Position numbers and translations under genes: made by a program | Shown here: in pieces, positions 32,274 to 41,882 of the stretch | Position numbering within the stretch: position 1 is the first letter of the stretch | Layout of the letters: each line of letters begins with the position of its first letter | Source of the DNA: Synechococcus sp. A10-1-5-1 | GTDB taxonomy: Bacteria > Cyanobacteriota > Cyanobacteriia > PCC-6307 > Cyanobiaceae | Direction of reading: 5' to 3' | Assembly (NCBI RefSeq): GCF_023115425.1 | Contig: NZ_CP096032.1 | Coordinates: 1,922,001-1,986,000 of the forward strand | Length of the DNA: 64,000 nucleotides | The notes under the pieces: model-generated | Told to the model about the DNA's origin: nothing | The model's input: only the letters and a program-made list of their open reading frames with translations | Databases searched by the model: none

Positions 32274-33914
32274 CTAGGGCTGTTCTTTCGTTTTGGCTGG
32301 TGCTGTGGCCTGGGGGCTTCGGTGGAGCTGGGGCAGCACGCAGAGCACCAGCAGGACGAGCCCCACCATGGTGGCGATGTTGATGAAGTTCACCACTTCG
32401 GCCTGTTGGGCGATGGCTTTGTTGAGCACCTCAAGGGAGCCTTGGGACCAGAGGTTGCCGCTGATCCCCATGGGTTGCCCGTTCAAGGGTTCTTGGAAGG
32501 TCTCGAGCCCCCAGTTGGATCCGTAGATCTGTTCTCGAAACCGTTCCCAACTGCCTTGGGTGCTGACGGTGCGGATGGCGGAACTCACACCGCCAGAGAG
32601 GGCCTTGGAGATGTTCGTGCAGAAGAACAGCACGGAGCTGGCGCTGGTCATCAGTTCCGACGGCATCGTCGAGAACGACATCTGAATCTCGAGGCAATTG
32701 ATCAGGGCGAAGCAGATCCCCACGAGGATCAATTGCAGGGTGACGTTGCTGTTGCTCTGCTGGGCTGAGGTGTAAGCCATCCAGAGCGCCGTCAACGCAA
32801 AGGTGAAGATCGCTGCCGAGCAGAGTTTCTTTTTGGCGGGGATGGTGGCGGCAATGAGATGGGGGCTGGCCCCCGGAGTGACCATCAGGCCCGTGAGGAC
32901 CGCCGCAACGACAAAGGGCAGAAAGGACCAGGCGTAGTTCTCAATGGTGTTGTTGACGACAACCATCAAGAAGCGCGGGACGATCGCAAAGACCATGAAC
33001 AGAAAGAACATCACGGAGCTCAGGTTCACGGCACTCACGCAGTAATTGATGTCCTGAAAGATCTTGAGGTTGATCAGTTTGGGGACCGTGGCCACGCGCC
33101 AGCCAAAGAGCCCGAGCAACAGCAATGAGCTCCAGAGCATCACCACATAGATCCCGCTGCTGAACCACTCCCGTTGGTTCCCCACCACCAGCGAGAGGCT
33201 CAGGAGCCCAAAGCCACCGGCCATCAGCCCATAGCCCAGCCAGTCGATCTCCGCTTTCGGGTCGCCCGGGGTCGCGGGCATCAACCGCAGGATCACGGCG
33301 ACTGCGGCCAGGGCCGCCAGGCCCAGACCGGCGTAGAGCGTCCGCCAACTGAGATACCAGGTGACGAAGGCAGAGAGTGGAATGCCGATGGTGGAGCCCG
33401 TCACCAAGGCCAGAGCCACCAATCCCTTGCCCATGGGCGTGTATTTCTCCCCCAGTTGCCCGCCCAGGTAGCCCCCTGCTGCCGCCGGGATCACCCCGGC
33501 TCCGAGTCCCTGCAGTACGCGCATCGCGATGAACAGCTGCGGATCGGTCGCGACGGAGCTGAGCAGGCAGGCGATGCCGAAGACCCCAGGCCCAACCGTG
33601 GCGATGGCCTTGGCCCCGACCCGCTCTTTCAGGCTGCCCAAAAGGGGCATGATCAAGGCGGCTGGCACCAGAAAGGCCACTTGAAACCAAACCGCGAGAT
33701 AGGGCGTGCCTCCCACATCGCCGCTGACATACATGTGGGCGGGCACACCGATGGAGTCGGTGGAGAAAAACACCAGCTCCAGCGCCAGAAAGCAGATCGC
33801 CACCACCCCGCGATTGGTGGCCCAGAGGCTGCTGGTCAAGGGGGTCGATCGGTGCTCGCCCAGTGTTGCCACGCCAGCCGGGGCCTGCACGACAGAGAAT
33901 GGAGCTAATGCCAA
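32274..33914 (-). CDS. DHA2-family (EmrB-like) MFS multidrug transporter
   Basis: A 546-residue fourteen-helix transporter. The first helix region TNRGVVAICFLALELVFFSTD, the loop GSLKERVGAKAIATVGPGVF, and the motif C-like GLGAGVIPAAAGGYLGGQLG near 145-165 fit the drug:H+ antiporter 2 group. Between helices 13 and 14 there is a periplasmic loop of about 100 residues, as in EmrB. It is followed by the HlyD gene on the same strand and, in convergent orientation, by tolC, giving all three parts of an Emr-type pump. Substrate unknown. Confidence 0.9.
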   Translation of the reverse strand: MALAPFSVVQAPAGVATLGEHRSTPLTSSLWATNRGVVAICFLALELVFFSTDSIGVPAHMYVSGDVGGTPYLAVWFQVAFLVPAALIMPLLGSLKERVGAKAIATVGPGVFGIACLLSSVATDPQLFIAMRVLQGLGAGVIPAAAGGYLGGQLGEKYTPMGKGLVALALVTGSTIGIPLSAFVTWYLSWRTLYAGLGLAALAAVAVILRLMPATPGDPKAEIDWLGYGLMAGGFGLLSLSLVVGNQREWFSSGIYVVMLWSSLLLLGLFGWRVATVPKLINLKIFQDINYCVSAVNLSSVMFFLFMVFAIVPRFLMVVVNNTIENYAWSFLPFVVAAVLTGLMVTPGASPHLIAATIPAKKKLCSAAIFTFALTALWMAYTSAQQSNSNVTLQLILVGICFALINCLEIQMSFSTMPSELMTSASSVLFFCTNISKALSGGVSSAIRTVSTQGSWERFREQIYGSNWGLETFQEPLNGQPMGISGNLWSQGSLEVLNKAIAQQAEVVNFINIATMVGLVLLVLCVLPQLHRSPQATAPAKTKEQP

Positions 33915-33922
33915 CGGATGCC

Positions 33923-34327
33923 ATGGCCGTCTCCCATCGCCTTGGCCATGTCGCCCTGCGGGTGCAGGACATGGAGCGGGCCAAGCGCTTTTATCTCGAC
34001 TTAGGTCTGCGGCTGACCTGGGAAGCCGACGACTGGTGCTACGTCCAGTGGCCCACCGGAGAGGGCATCGCTCTGCTCAGCCCGGACTACAAGGCAGCGG
34101 GCCCCCACTTCGCCTTTCACGTCCAGAAGCGCTCCGAAGTGGACCAGGTGCGTGAGCAGCTGCTGGCGAAGGGGCACGCCTGCGGCCCGGTCCATGACCA
34201 CCGCGACGGCACGGCCTCCTTCTACATGCAGGATCCAGAGGGGAACTGGTTGGAGATGCTCTATGAGCCCGCCGGAGGGCTGCCCTCCAATATCGGAGCT
34301 GAGCCGATTCCTCTGACCTACTCGTGA
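33923..34327 (+). CDS. Glyoxalase/VOC-family protein
   Basis: About 134 residues from ATG 33923 (MAVSHRLGHVALRVQDMERA); ATG 33908 is also in frame and just possible. It is a single-domain vicinal-oxygen-chelate protein with two beta-alpha-beta-beta-beta modules. Likely metal ligands are His in LGHVALRV, a histidine in HFAFHVQK and the Glu in NWLEMLYEP. The function could be lactoylglutathione lyase-like detoxification or another dioxygenase-fold reaction. Its stop overlaps the GTG start of mutS2 by four bases. Confidence 0.85.
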   Translation: MAVSHRLGHVALRVQDMERAKRFYLDLGLRLTWEADDWCYVQWPTGEGIALLSPDYKAAGPHFAFHVQKRSEVDQVREQLLAKGHACGPVHDHRDGTASFYMQDPEGNWLEMLYEPAGGLPSNIGAEPIPLTYS

Positions 34328-36759
34328 CGGCTGAGCTGCACGCCCCAATCCAACAGGAGGCCCTGGATCTGCTGGAGTGGCCGCGCCTCGCCCAGCACGT
34401 CTCCAGCTTTGCCAGCACCAGTGCCGGTCGCATAGTGGCGGCCCAGCTGCCCCTGGCCAAGACCCGCCAGCAGAGTGTGGGCTGGTTGGCTGAGACGACC
34501 GAGCTGCTAGCGCTCGATGGTCTGATCGAAGGGGGGCTGAGCTTTCAGGGGGCCGCTGATCTGGACCACACCCTGCAGCTCTGTGCCAAGGGGGGCGTGG
34601 CGAGCGGTGATGACCTCTTGGCCGTGGCCACAACCTTGGCGGCGGCCCGGCGCCTGCGTCGTCAGATCGATGATCCTGAGCTCCGGCCGGTGACGACAGC
34701 CCTGGTGGAGCCCCTGCGCACCCTCCCGGAGCTGGAGCAGCGCCTGCGCTTCTGCATTGAAGACGGAGGGCGGGTGGCAGATCGCGCCAGCCCTCCCCTC
34801 TCCGGACTGCGCCGTCAGCTGGCGTCGGTGCGGATGGAACGCCGTGACCGTCTCAATGAGCTGATTCGCCGCTACGCCGCGCTGCTGCAAGACAACGTGG
34901 TGGCTGAGCGCAATGGTCGGCCGGTCCTGGCGGTCAAGGCTGGTGTCGGCAGTCAGTTGCCAGGCCTTGTGCATGACAGTTCCGCCTCGGGGAACACTGT
35001 CTTCATTGAGCCTCAGGCGGTGATTCCCCTGGGCAATCGGATCCGTCAACTCGAAGGGGAGGAGCGCGAGGCAGAACGGGCGGTTCTCCGAGAACTCAGC
35101 GCCTTGGTGGGGGAAGAGCAGCCGGCGCTCGAACACCTTCAGCAGGTTCTGATTCAGTTGGATCTGGCCTTGGCCCGGGCCCGCTACAGCGCCTGGCTGG
35201 GGGCGGTGCGACCGGAGCTGGAAGCGGATCCCCTGGCGCCGCTTCAGCTGGAAGGCCTGCGTCATCCCCTCTTGCTCTGGCAAGAACGCCGCCAAGGCGG
35301 CCAAGCGGTGGTTCCCGTCAGCGTTCGCGTGGACACCAGCCTTCGGGTGGTGGCGATCACCGGTCCCAACACCGGTGGCAAGACGGTGACCCTGAAAAGC
35401 GTGGGGCTGGCGGTGCTCATGGCGCGGGCCGGCCTGTTCTTGCCCTGCAAGGGGTCTCCGCGGTTGCCCTGGTGTCAGCAGGTCCTCGCTGACATTGGCG
35501 ACGAGCAGTCGCTGCAGCAGAACCTCTCCACCTTCAGTGGCCATGTGCGCCGAATCGCTCGGATTCTCGAGGCCCTGCCTGCCGCCGGCAGTGATCTGGC
35601 GACCCAGCCCGGAGCCCAGCTGGTGCTCCTCGATGAGGTGGGGGCCGGTACTGATCCCACCGAGGGAACCGCGCTGGCCATCGCCCTGCTCAAGCAATTG
35701 GCGGACCGTGCCCGGTTGACGATCGCCACGACCCACTTCGGGGAGCTCAAAGCGCTGAAGTACGACGACCCGCGCTTTGAGAACGCCTCCGTCGCCTTCG
35801 ATGTCGAGAGCCTCTCGCCGACCTATCACCTGCAATGGGGGATCCCGGGGCGCAGCAACGCCCTGGCCATTGCTACGCGACTGGGCTTGGACGGCAGCGT
35901 CTTGGAGGCCGCGCAGGCCCTGCTGGCCCCCCGGGGAGAGGGTGAGCTCAATCAGGTCATTGCCGGGCTGGAAAGCCAACGGCAACGCCAGCAGGACGCG
36001 GCGGAAGAGGCGGCTTCGCTGCTGGCCCGCACCGAGCTGCTGCACGAAGAGCTCCTGCAGCGCTGGCAGCAGCAGAAGGAGCAGAGCGCAGAGCTCCAGG
36101 AGCAGCGTCGACAGCAACTGGAGCGCTCGATCCGCGATGGCCAAAAGGAGGTGCGCCGCATCATTCGGCGCCTGCGTCATGGCCGCGGCAATGACAGCAG
36201 CGAACTTGGAGAATCAGCGCGTCGGGCTGGGCAAAAGCTTAAGCAGCTCGAGCAGCAGCATCGCCCGCTACCCGAGCGCCGGGACCACAAGGGTTGGCTC
36301 CCCAAGGTTGGCGATCGCGTTCGGGTCCTCTCCCTGGGCAAGGCCGGCGAGGTCCTCTCCCTCAGTGAAGGCGGCCGCGAGCTCAGCGTCCGCTGTGGGG
36401 TGATGCGCCTCAACCTTGAGCTCTCCGCCATTGAGGGTCTGCAGGGTGAGAAGCCGGCTCCGCCCGAGGCCCAGGTGGCGATCCGCAGTCGCCGCAATCC
36501 CGCCAGCCGGGGGCCGGAGGTGCGCACCGAGCGCAACACCATTGATGTGCGGGGGATGCGGGTGCATGAAGCCGAGGCCGCCGTGGAGGAACACCTGCGC
36601 GGAGCCAATGGCCCGGTTTGGGTGATCCACGGAATCGGGACCGGCAAGCTCAAGAGAGGACTGAGGGAATGGCTCTCCAGCGTTCCCTATGTGGAGCGGG
36701 TCACCGATGCCGCCCAGGGCGATGGCGGCCAGGGCTGCAGTGTGATCTGGGTGAGGTAA
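34324..36759 (+). CDS. mutS2: Endonuclease MutS2
   Basis: An 811-residue MutS homologue with a C-terminal Smr nuclease domain. It starts at GTG 34324 inside the VOC stop. The ATPase core holds Walker A GPNTGGKTVTLKSVG near residue 345, LSTFSGHVRRIA, Walker B LLDEVGAGTDPTEG near 435, and TTHFGELK. A long Gln/Glu/Arg coiled coil runs about 535-620. The Smr domain carries IDVRGMRVHEAE and VIHGIGTGKLKRGLREWL near 770-790. It lacks the MutS mismatch-binding domain. The family acts on recombination intermediates or on collided ribosomes; which applies here is not visible. Confidence 0.95.
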   Translation: MTAELHAPIQQEALDLLEWPRLAQHVSSFASTSAGRIVAAQLPLAKTRQQSVGWLAETTELLALDGLIEGGLSFQGAADLDHTLQLCAKGGVASGDDLLAVATTLAAARRLRRQIDDPELRPVTTALVEPLRTLPELEQRLRFCIEDGGRVADRASPPLSGLRRQLASVRMERRDRLNELIRRYAALLQDNVVAERNGRPVLAVKAGVGSQLPGLVHDSSASGNTVFIEPQAVIPLGNRIRQLEGEEREAERAVLRELSALVGEEQPALEHLQQVLIQLDLALARARYSAWLGAVRPELEADPLAPLQLEGLRHPLLLWQERRQGGQAVVPVSVRVDTSLRVVAITGPNTGGKTVTLKSVGLAVLMARAGLFLPCKGSPRLPWCQQVLADIGDEQSLQQNLSTFSGHVRRIARILEALPAAGSDLATQPGAQLVLLDEVGAGTDPTEGTALAIALLKQLADRARLTIATTHFGELKALKYDDPRFENASVAFDVESLSPTYHLQWGIPGRSNALAIATRLGLDGSVLEAAQALLAPRGEGELNQVIAGLESQRQRQQDAAEEAASLLARTELLHEELLQRWQQQKEQSAELQEQRRQQLERSIRDGQKEVRRIIRRLRHGRGNDSSELGESARRAGQKLKQLEQQHRPLPERRDHKGWLPKVGDRVRVLSLGKAGEVLSLSEGGRELSVRCGVMRLNLELSAIEGLQGEKPAPPEAQVAIRSRRNPASRGPEVRTERNTIDVRGMRVHEAEAAVEEHLRGANGPVWVIHGIGTGKLKRGLREWLSSVPYVERVTDAAQGDGGQGCSVIWVR

Positions 36760-36763
36760 CGCC

Positions 36764-38017
36764 CTAACCCAGGGACGGCAGCACGGGCTCGGGGCCCGCG
36801 GTGGGTTCGGCGATCGGCTCGGGCGCCATCGGGATGGCCTCCCCGTTGGCGTCAAAGAACCGCCAGCCCTTCGGATCGATCTCCAAGTGAACGGTCTCCC
36901 CTGGGGTCAGGCGCTCGCTGGGTTCAGCCCGCAGCTGGACCAGATGGCTTCCCTCCTCCAGACGGCAGGTGAGCAATTGTTCGTTCCCCAGCCCCTCCAC
37001 GTGGCACACCTCGGCCGGCAGGTTGCGGTTCGTGGCTGGGGCCAAGCGCAGGTGTTCCGCCCGCAGGCCGCCGGTGAGGGTCTCGCTGCCCCCAGCGTCC
37101 TGCCAGTGCAACAGGGCCTCCCCACTGGGGCCTTCGGGGAGGAAGCGCCGGTTCCCGAGTTGGAGCTGGCCTTTGCCCGCAACGGTGATGGGCAGCAGAT
37201 TCATCGCCGGGCTGCCGATGAATTGCGCCACAAACAGGTTGCTGGGCCATTGATAGAGCTCCGTTGGCGTCCCGAGTTGCTGCAGAGAACCGCGGTTCAA
37301 GACCGCAATCCGGTGGCCCATGGTCATCGCCTCCACCTGGTCGTGGGTCACATAGACCGTTGTGGTTCCCAGTCGGCGCTGTAGTTCGACGATCTGCGCA
37401 CGGGTTCCCGTGCGCAACTTGGCATCCAGATTGCTCAGGGGCTCATCCATCAGAAAGACGGAGGGCTGGCGGGCGATGGCGCGGCCGAGGGCCACCCGTT
37501 GTTTTTGACCGCCGGAGAGTTCCTTGGGCATCCGATCCAGCAGATGCTCCAGCTCGAGGGTGCTCGCGACCTCCTGGATGCGCCCCTCAATCCGTTGCTC
37601 CCTGCTCGAGGGAACCCGCAGGGCCTGGGGCAGGGTTCGCCCCGCTCGATGCAGGCTGTCTTGGATCTGCTGAACGGTCGTCCGTTGGCGCTGGCGCCGC
37701 AGGCCAAAGCCGATGTTGTCCGCCACGCTCAGGTGGGGATAGAGGGCGTAGCTCTGAAACACCATCGCTACATCCCGCTGGGAGGGCCGCAGATGGGTGA
37801 CCTGGCGCCCCCCCACGACGATCTCGCCGCCGGTGGGGCTCTCCAGTCCAGCGAGGAGGCGTAGCAAGGTGCTTTTGCCGCAGCCGGAAGGGCCCACGAG
37901 GACCAAAAACTCACCATCACGGATGGAGAGATCCAGCTGTCGCAGCACCTCGACCGCCGCACCGCCTCGTCGCGGTGGGTAGGTCTTGCTGACCTGCTGG
38001 AAGCGAACCTCTGCCAA
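36764..38017 (-). CDS. ABC transporter ATP-binding protein, CUT1/MalK type
   Basis: A 417-residue ATPase with an N-terminal nucleotide-binding domain. Walker A is GPSGCGKST near 42, the Q-loop is in [14 protein letters not shown], the signature [14 protein letters not shown] is near 173, and Walker B is [14 protein letters not shown]-terminal TOBE/MalK regulatory region runs from about 290. An insert of about 30 residues ([20 protein letters not shown]) interrupts the helical domain, and the last 20 residues are Pro/Glu-rich. CUT1 ATPases energise sugar or compatible-solute uptake (GgtA in cyanobacteria). Its permeases are not nearby. Confidence 0.88.
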   Translation of the reverse strand: MAEVRFQQVSKTYPPRRGGAAVEVLRQLDLSIRDGEFLVLVGPSGCGKSTLLRLLAGLESPTGGEIVVGGRQVTHLRPSQRDVAMVFQSYALYPHLSVADNIGFGLRRQRQRTTVQQIQDSLHRAGRTLPQALRVPSSREQRIEGRIQEVASTLELEHLLDRMPKELSGGQKQRVALGRAIARQPSVFLMDEPLSNLDAKLRTGTRAQIVELQRRLGTTTVYVTHDQVEAMTMGHRIAVLNRGSLQQLGTPTELYQWPSNLFVAQFIGSPAMNLLPITVAGKGQLQLGNRRFLPEGPSGEALLHWQDAGGSETLTGGLRAEHLRLAPATNRNLPAEVCHVEGLGNEQLLTCRLEEGSHLVQLRAEPSERLTPGETVHLEIDPKGWRFFDANGEAIPMAPEPIAEPTAGPEPVLPSLG

Positions 38018-38056
38018 GAACCGGCCTCACGGCGGCCCGATCTTAGGGTTGGTCAA

Positions 38057-39046
38057 ATGCAATTCATTGATCAAGCTCGGATCTCACTGCAGGCAGGACG
38101 CGGCGGCGATGGGATTGCCGCTTTTCGCCGTGAGAAGTACGTCCCCGCCGGTGGTCCCTCCGGTGGCGATGGCGGTCGGGGTGGGGATGTGTGGCTGGAG
38201 GCCGACCCCAACCTGCAAACCCTTCTGGATTTCAAATACAAGCGCCTGTTCGCCGCTGACGATGGTCGTCGCGGAGGACCCAACAAGGCCACGGGGGCCA
38301 GTGGTTCACCCCTGGTGATCAAGGTGCCCTGTGGAACGGAGGTGCGCGATTCCCGCACCCACATCCTGTTGGGAGACCTCACAGAGAAGGGTGAGCGCCT
38401 GCTTGTGGCCGTCGGTGGCCGCGGCGGCCTCGGCAATGCCCATTACCTGAGTAACCGCAATCGTGCTCCGGAGAAATTCACCGAGGGTCGCGATGGAGAG
38501 GAGTGGCTGCTTCAGCTGGAGCTGAAGTTGTTGGCAGAGGTGGGAATCATTGGCTTGCCCAACGCCGGCAAGAGCACGCTGATCTCAGTCCTCTCCTCGG
38601 CTCGGCCGAAGATTGCCGATTACCCGTTCACCACCCTGGTTCCCAACCTGGGGGTGGTGCGGCGCCCCAGCGGCGATGGCACTGTTTTTGCTGATATCCC
38701 CGGCTTGATCGCGGGGGCCGCCCAGGGCGCCGGTCTCGGTCATGATTTCCTGCGCCACATCCAGCGCACCCGCCTGCTGATCCATCTTGTTGATGCCAGC
38801 TCAGAGGATGTATTGAGAGACTTCCAGGTGGTGCAGCAGGAGCTGGCCGCCTATGGCAATGGGTTGGATGAGCGCCCCTGCTTGGTGGCCCTCAACAAAA
38901 CAGAGTTGCTGCTGGATGACGAACTGAAGGAGCGCATTCAGCTGGTTAGCGACCACTGCGGCCAACCGGTGCTGGATGTCTCAGCTGCGACATCGAAAAA
39001 CTTGGATCAGCTCTTGTCGCGTGTTTGGAAAGAGCTGGGGGTGTGA
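38057..39046 (+). CDS. obg: Obg-family GTPase (CgtA/ObgE)
   Basis: A 329-residue ribosome-assembly and stress-linked GTPase. The Gly-rich OBG fold fills 1-158 ([34 protein letters not shown]). The G domain follows: GLPNAGKST near 166, [20 protein letters not shown] near 211, and NKTE near 282. There is no C-terminal OCT domain, as in other short cyanobacterial Obg proteins. A perfect inverted repeat begins inside the stop region and separates it from the convergent CP12-like gene. Confidence 0.96.
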   Translation: MQFIDQARISLQAGRGGDGIAAFRREKYVPAGGPSGGDGGRGGDVWLEADPNLQTLLDFKYKRLFAADDGRRGGPNKATGASGSPLVIKVPCGTEVRDSRTHILLGDLTEKGERLLVAVGGRGGLGNAHYLSNRNRAPEKFTEGRDGEEWLLQLELKLLAEVGIIGLPNAGKSTLISVLSSARPKIADYPFTTLVPNLGVVRRPSGDGTVFADIPGLIAGAAQGAGLGHDFLRHIQRTRLLIHLVDASSEDVLRDFQVVQQELAAYGNGLDERPCLVALNKTELLLDDELKERIQLVSDHCGQPVLDVSAATSKNLDQLLSRVWKELGV

Positions 39047-39075
39047 GCCAGGAACACCAAGGTGCCCTGGCTCAC
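39043..39075. terminator. Shared hairpin between obg and the CP12-like gene
   Basis: A perfect 10-bp inverted repeat GTGAGCCAGG/CCTGGCTCAC with a 13-base centre that itself can form CACC-AA-GGTG. It starts on the last codons of obg and ends 17 bases before the stop of the convergent gene, so it can serve as a bidirectional terminator. No T tract is present on either side. Confidence 0.6.
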
Positions 39076-39092
39076 GTCCGAAGCTTTGAGGC

Positions 39093-39311
39093 TCAGTCGT
39101 CGTAGACGAGGCACTCAGGCGCGTCGGGGTTCAGGTCGCAATAGACCTCCATGGGGCTGGGGTCTTTCTTTTCGTCTGGATGGTGGTTCTTGTATTCCTC
39201 GAGGCCCTTCACTTCGTCCTCGAGGTGACGCACCTTGCTTTGATCACCAGCAGCTTTGGCTGCTTCGATCTCGCTTTTGTCCTTAGCGATGTGCTCGTCG
39301 ATCGTGTTCAT
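39093..39311 (-). CDS. CP12-like protein with only the C-terminal cysteine pair
   Basis: CP12 is a redox-controlled linker that assembles GAPDH and phosphoribulokinase in the dark. This 72-residue protein has the C-terminal CP12 signature, Cys58 and Cys67 in CDLNPDAPECLVYDD, which is the GAPDH-binding half. The N-terminal cysteine pair of canonical CP12 is absent. Instead residues 5-40 are a highly charged helix (DEHIAKDKSEIEAAKAAGDQ). The core AWD_VEEL motif is not obvious. It may be a regulator, or one of the atypical CP12 variants described in cyanobacteria. Confidence 0.85.
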   Translation of the reverse strand: MNTIDEHIAKDKSEIEAAKAAGDQSKVRHLEDEVKGLEEYKNHHPDEKKDPSPMEVYCDLNPDAPECLVYDD

Positions 39312-39460
39312 TGAATGAGGCCGGAGAGATCAGGCTGCTCGACGTCGGGCACACCTTACGGGGTGTCTGGCGGATACGGAGCCATTTGTGATCGGCTGCT
39401 GATTTCGTCTTTGGCTTTTCTTCGCGGCCGGATGGGAGAGCTCTGGCTAGCAGAGGGCTA

Positions 39461-39964
39461 GTGAAGGACTTCGAGATGGCGCGGATCACGCAGCGACATG
39501 ATCGTCACTTCATGGACGAGTCCGGTCGTTTGTTCTGGATCAACGGCCCTGACCATCACTGTTACCTCTCCGAGCAGAGGCAGTGGCGCGATGGTCTGAC
39601 CTTTGAAGACACCCTGGAGTGGAAGCAATGCTCCCCGACCGGGTTGGTCAGTCAGCGCTTTCATTCGTTGCAGGCTGCCTGCGAGGCCTTTGAGCACAAC
39701 CAGATCCAGTGGACCTTGGATCTTTACCTGCGGCACATGGGTGATGAGATGGCCCTGCAGCGCAGCCTGAGTGATTACAAGCCAACGGCGATGAAGGAGG
39801 CCGAGGCCCGCTCTGGCCGCTGCCGCCAGCAGCCCTGGTTGGGTCAGGGCGCTCCACTGATGCGATGCGATCTCAGTGCAAGGCCATCCCGCGGAGCAGC
39901 GGAGCTCCTCCCCCACGCCCATCGCCGCCGGCGCAGTAGCGCCTCTATCCGGGCATCTCGCTGA
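39461..39964 (+). CDS. Conserved hypothetical protein
   Basis: 167 residues from GTG 39461; ATG 39476 (MARITQRHDRHFMDESG) may be the true start. The first 120 residues are globular and hydrophilic, rich in His and Trp (FWINGPDHHCYLSEQRQWRD, LQWTLDLYLRHMGDE). The last 45 are Arg/Ser/Ala-rich with no structure and overlap the end of the convergent ABC-F gene by 20 bases. The sense of that tail is doubtful, and a frameshift that lengthened the gene cannot be excluded. No family recognised. Confidence 0.55.
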   Translation: MKDFEMARITQRHDRHFMDESGRLFWINGPDHHCYLSEQRQWRDGLTFEDTLEWKQCSPTGLVSQRFHSLQAACEAFEHNQIQWTLDLYLRHMGDEMALQRSLSDYKPTAMKEAEARSGRCRQQPWLGQGAPLMRCDLSARPSRGAAELLPHAHRRRRSSASIRASR

Positions 39965-41882
39965 GTTCGAGCCAGCGTTCTTCGCCTGTGGCGATGTTCT
40001 CCAAGAGGCCGGAGAGCTCTTCGCTCAGGGCCTCGAGGGCGGCGTAATCACTGCCGCCCGCAGCGAGGAGTGTTTCGAGCTCCTCCTTGCGGACCTCCCA
40101 GAGGGGGAGGTTCGTGTCGAGCTGCTCGAGTTCACGGTTCTCCTTAAAGCTGCGGCGCCTGACCTTCGCTGGCTTGGCCTTGGGCGCAGGTTCCTCCTTG
40201 GGGGGCGTTGGTGCTGGAGTGGCTGTTGCTGGTCGACTGGCGGATTGCCGCTCGAGATAACTGCTGTAGTTGCCCTCAAAGCGCTGCAGCTGGCCGTCCT
40301 CGAAGCTGAAGAGCCGATCGACGGTGCGATCAAGGAAGTAGCGGTCGTGGGACACCACGACGACACAGCCGCGGAAGTCCTCCAAGAAATCCTCAAGCAC
40401 CGTCAGGGTCTGGACGTCCAGGTCGTTGGTGGGCTCATCGAGCAGCAGAACGTTGGGAGCCTCGATCAGCAGGCGACAGAGGTGCAGTCGGCGGCGCTCG
40501 CCACCTGAGAGCTTGCTGACGGGTTGGTGTTGTTGTGCGGGAGGGAAGAGAAACCGCTCCAGCAACTGGGAGGCGCTCAGGGTGGATCCATCAAGCTCGA
40601 CGCTGCTGGCGGCCTCTTTGACGACGTCAATGACCTTTCGCTCCCGGCCGGCGGCATCGATCTGATCGAGCACGGCGTGGCTGTGCTGGTCGAAGTAGGC
40701 GAGCTTCACCGTGGTGCCCAGCTCCACCCGTCCGCCTTGGGGGGTGCGTCGACCGGCAATGAGATCCAGGAGGGTTGATTTGCCGGAGCCATTCGGCCCG
40801 ATGATTCCGATCCGATCCTCAGGGCTGAAGTCGTAGCTGAAGTCCCGAAGCAGTGGTGTCTGGCCGCTGGTCTGGGCCTCCTCACTGGCCCAGACCAGCA
40901 CGTCCTCGGCTTCGATCGCACGCTTCCCCAGTCGCCGTTGGTTGCTGGTCAGGCTCAGGTCCCCCTTGGTTTGGCGCTTGGGGGCCTCCTGCATCGCCTC
41001 GATCCGTTGGATCCGCGCTTTTTGTTTGGTGCTTCGCGCTTTGGGCCCCCGCTTGAGCCACTCCAGCTCGCGCCGCAGAACGCCTTTGAATTTCGCTTCG
41101 CTGGCGGCAGCTGCCGCTTCTTCCTCGCTTTTACGGGCGAGGTAAAAGGCGTAGTTGCCGCTGTAGTTGCGGGCCTCGCCGCGGTCCACCTCCACGATCC
41201 GGTTGGTCACCTGATCAAGGACATAGCGGTCGTGGGTGATCAGGACCAGGGATCCGCTGAAGCGCTGCAGATAGCCCTGGAGCCATTGGATGCAGTCGGC
41301 GTCGAGATGGTTGGTGGGCTCGTCCAGCAGCAGGACATCGGGGTCGGCCACCAGGGCAGCGGCCAGCGCTAGGCGTTTGCGGTAACCACCGGAAAGATCC
41401 CCGACCCGCCGTTGGGTGTCGCCGATTCCGAGCTGTTGCAGGACTTCGCGGATTTGCTGCTCCAAGCCCCAGGCTTGGCTTTGGTCCATCCGTCCATTGA
41501 GTTGGCCCAGCTCCGCCAGCAAGGCGGCATCGTCCTCGCCTAGCTCGTGGGCGGCGGCCAGAGCCTCGCTGACTTCGGTGTAGCGGCGCAGCAGTTGCAT
41601 CTTCTCGCCGCTGTTGGCGAAGACCTGCTCGAGGACACTCCGCTGCGGATCCATCTCCGGCTCCTGGCTCACCAGGACGATCCGGGCTTGTGGCAGAACC
41701 CGGCGGCTGCCTCCGCCGGTGGGCTCAAGCCCGGCCAGGACACGCATCAAGGTGGACTTACCAGCGCCATTGGGGCCGATCAGTCCCAGGCGCTCCCGCT
41801 CGCCGATGTGCAGGGTCAGCCCGTCGAAGAGGGTGCGGATGCCGAAGTCCTTACGGACATCCACCAGGCTGATCAGGCTCAC
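39945..41882 (-). CDS. ABC-F family ATPase (Uup/EttA-like)
   Basis: A 645-residue soluble protein with two ATP-binding cassettes, no membrane part, and a GTG start at 41882. Cassette 1 has GPNGAGKST near 39, LSGGYRKRLALAAAL near 160 and LLDEPTNHLD. Cassette 2 has GPNGSGKST near 363, LSGGERRRLHLCRLL and LLDEPTNDLD. A charged linker lies between (KRGPKARSTKQKARIQRIEA), followed by a C-terminal Ala/Pro-rich and coiled-coil region near 545-640 typical of Uup. ABC-F proteins act on ribosomes. The start overlaps the stop of DUF2301 (GTGA). Confidence 0.92.
   Translation of the reverse strand: MSLISLVDVRKDFGIRTLFDGLTLHIGERERLGLIGPNGAGKSTLMRVLAGLEPTGGGSRRVLPQARIVLVSQEPEMDPQRSVLEQVFANSGEKMQLLRRYTEVSEALAAAHELGEDDAALLAELGQLNGRMDQSQAWGLEQQIREVLQQLGIGDTQRRVGDLSGGYRKRLALAAALVADPDVLLLDEPTNHLDADCIQWLQGYLQRFSGSLVLITHDRYVLDQVTNRIVEVDRGEARNYSGNYAFYLARKSEEEAAAAASEAKFKGVLRRELEWLKRGPKARSTKQKARIQRIEAMQEAPKRQTKGDLSLTSNQRRLGKRAIEAEDVLVWASEEAQTSGQTPLLRDFSYDFSPEDRIGIIGPNGSGKSTLLDLIAGRRTPQGGRVELGTTVKLAYFDQHSHAVLDQIDAAGRERKVIDVVKEAASSVELDGSTLSASQLLERFLFPPAQQHQPVSKLSGGERRRLHLCRLLIEAPNVLLLDEPTNDLDVQTLTVLEDFLEDFRGCVVVVSHDRYFLDRTVDRLFSFEDGQLQRFEGNYSSYLERQSASRPATATPAPTPPKEEPAPKAKPAKVRRRSFKENRELEQLDTNLPLWEVRKEELETLLAAGGSDYAALEALSEELSGLLENIATGEERWLELSEMPG

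Noticed and set aside
34507-36180. A 557-codon minus-strand frame opposite mutS2
   Set aside because: Mirrors the Gln/Leu-rich helical regions of MutS2; no family features.
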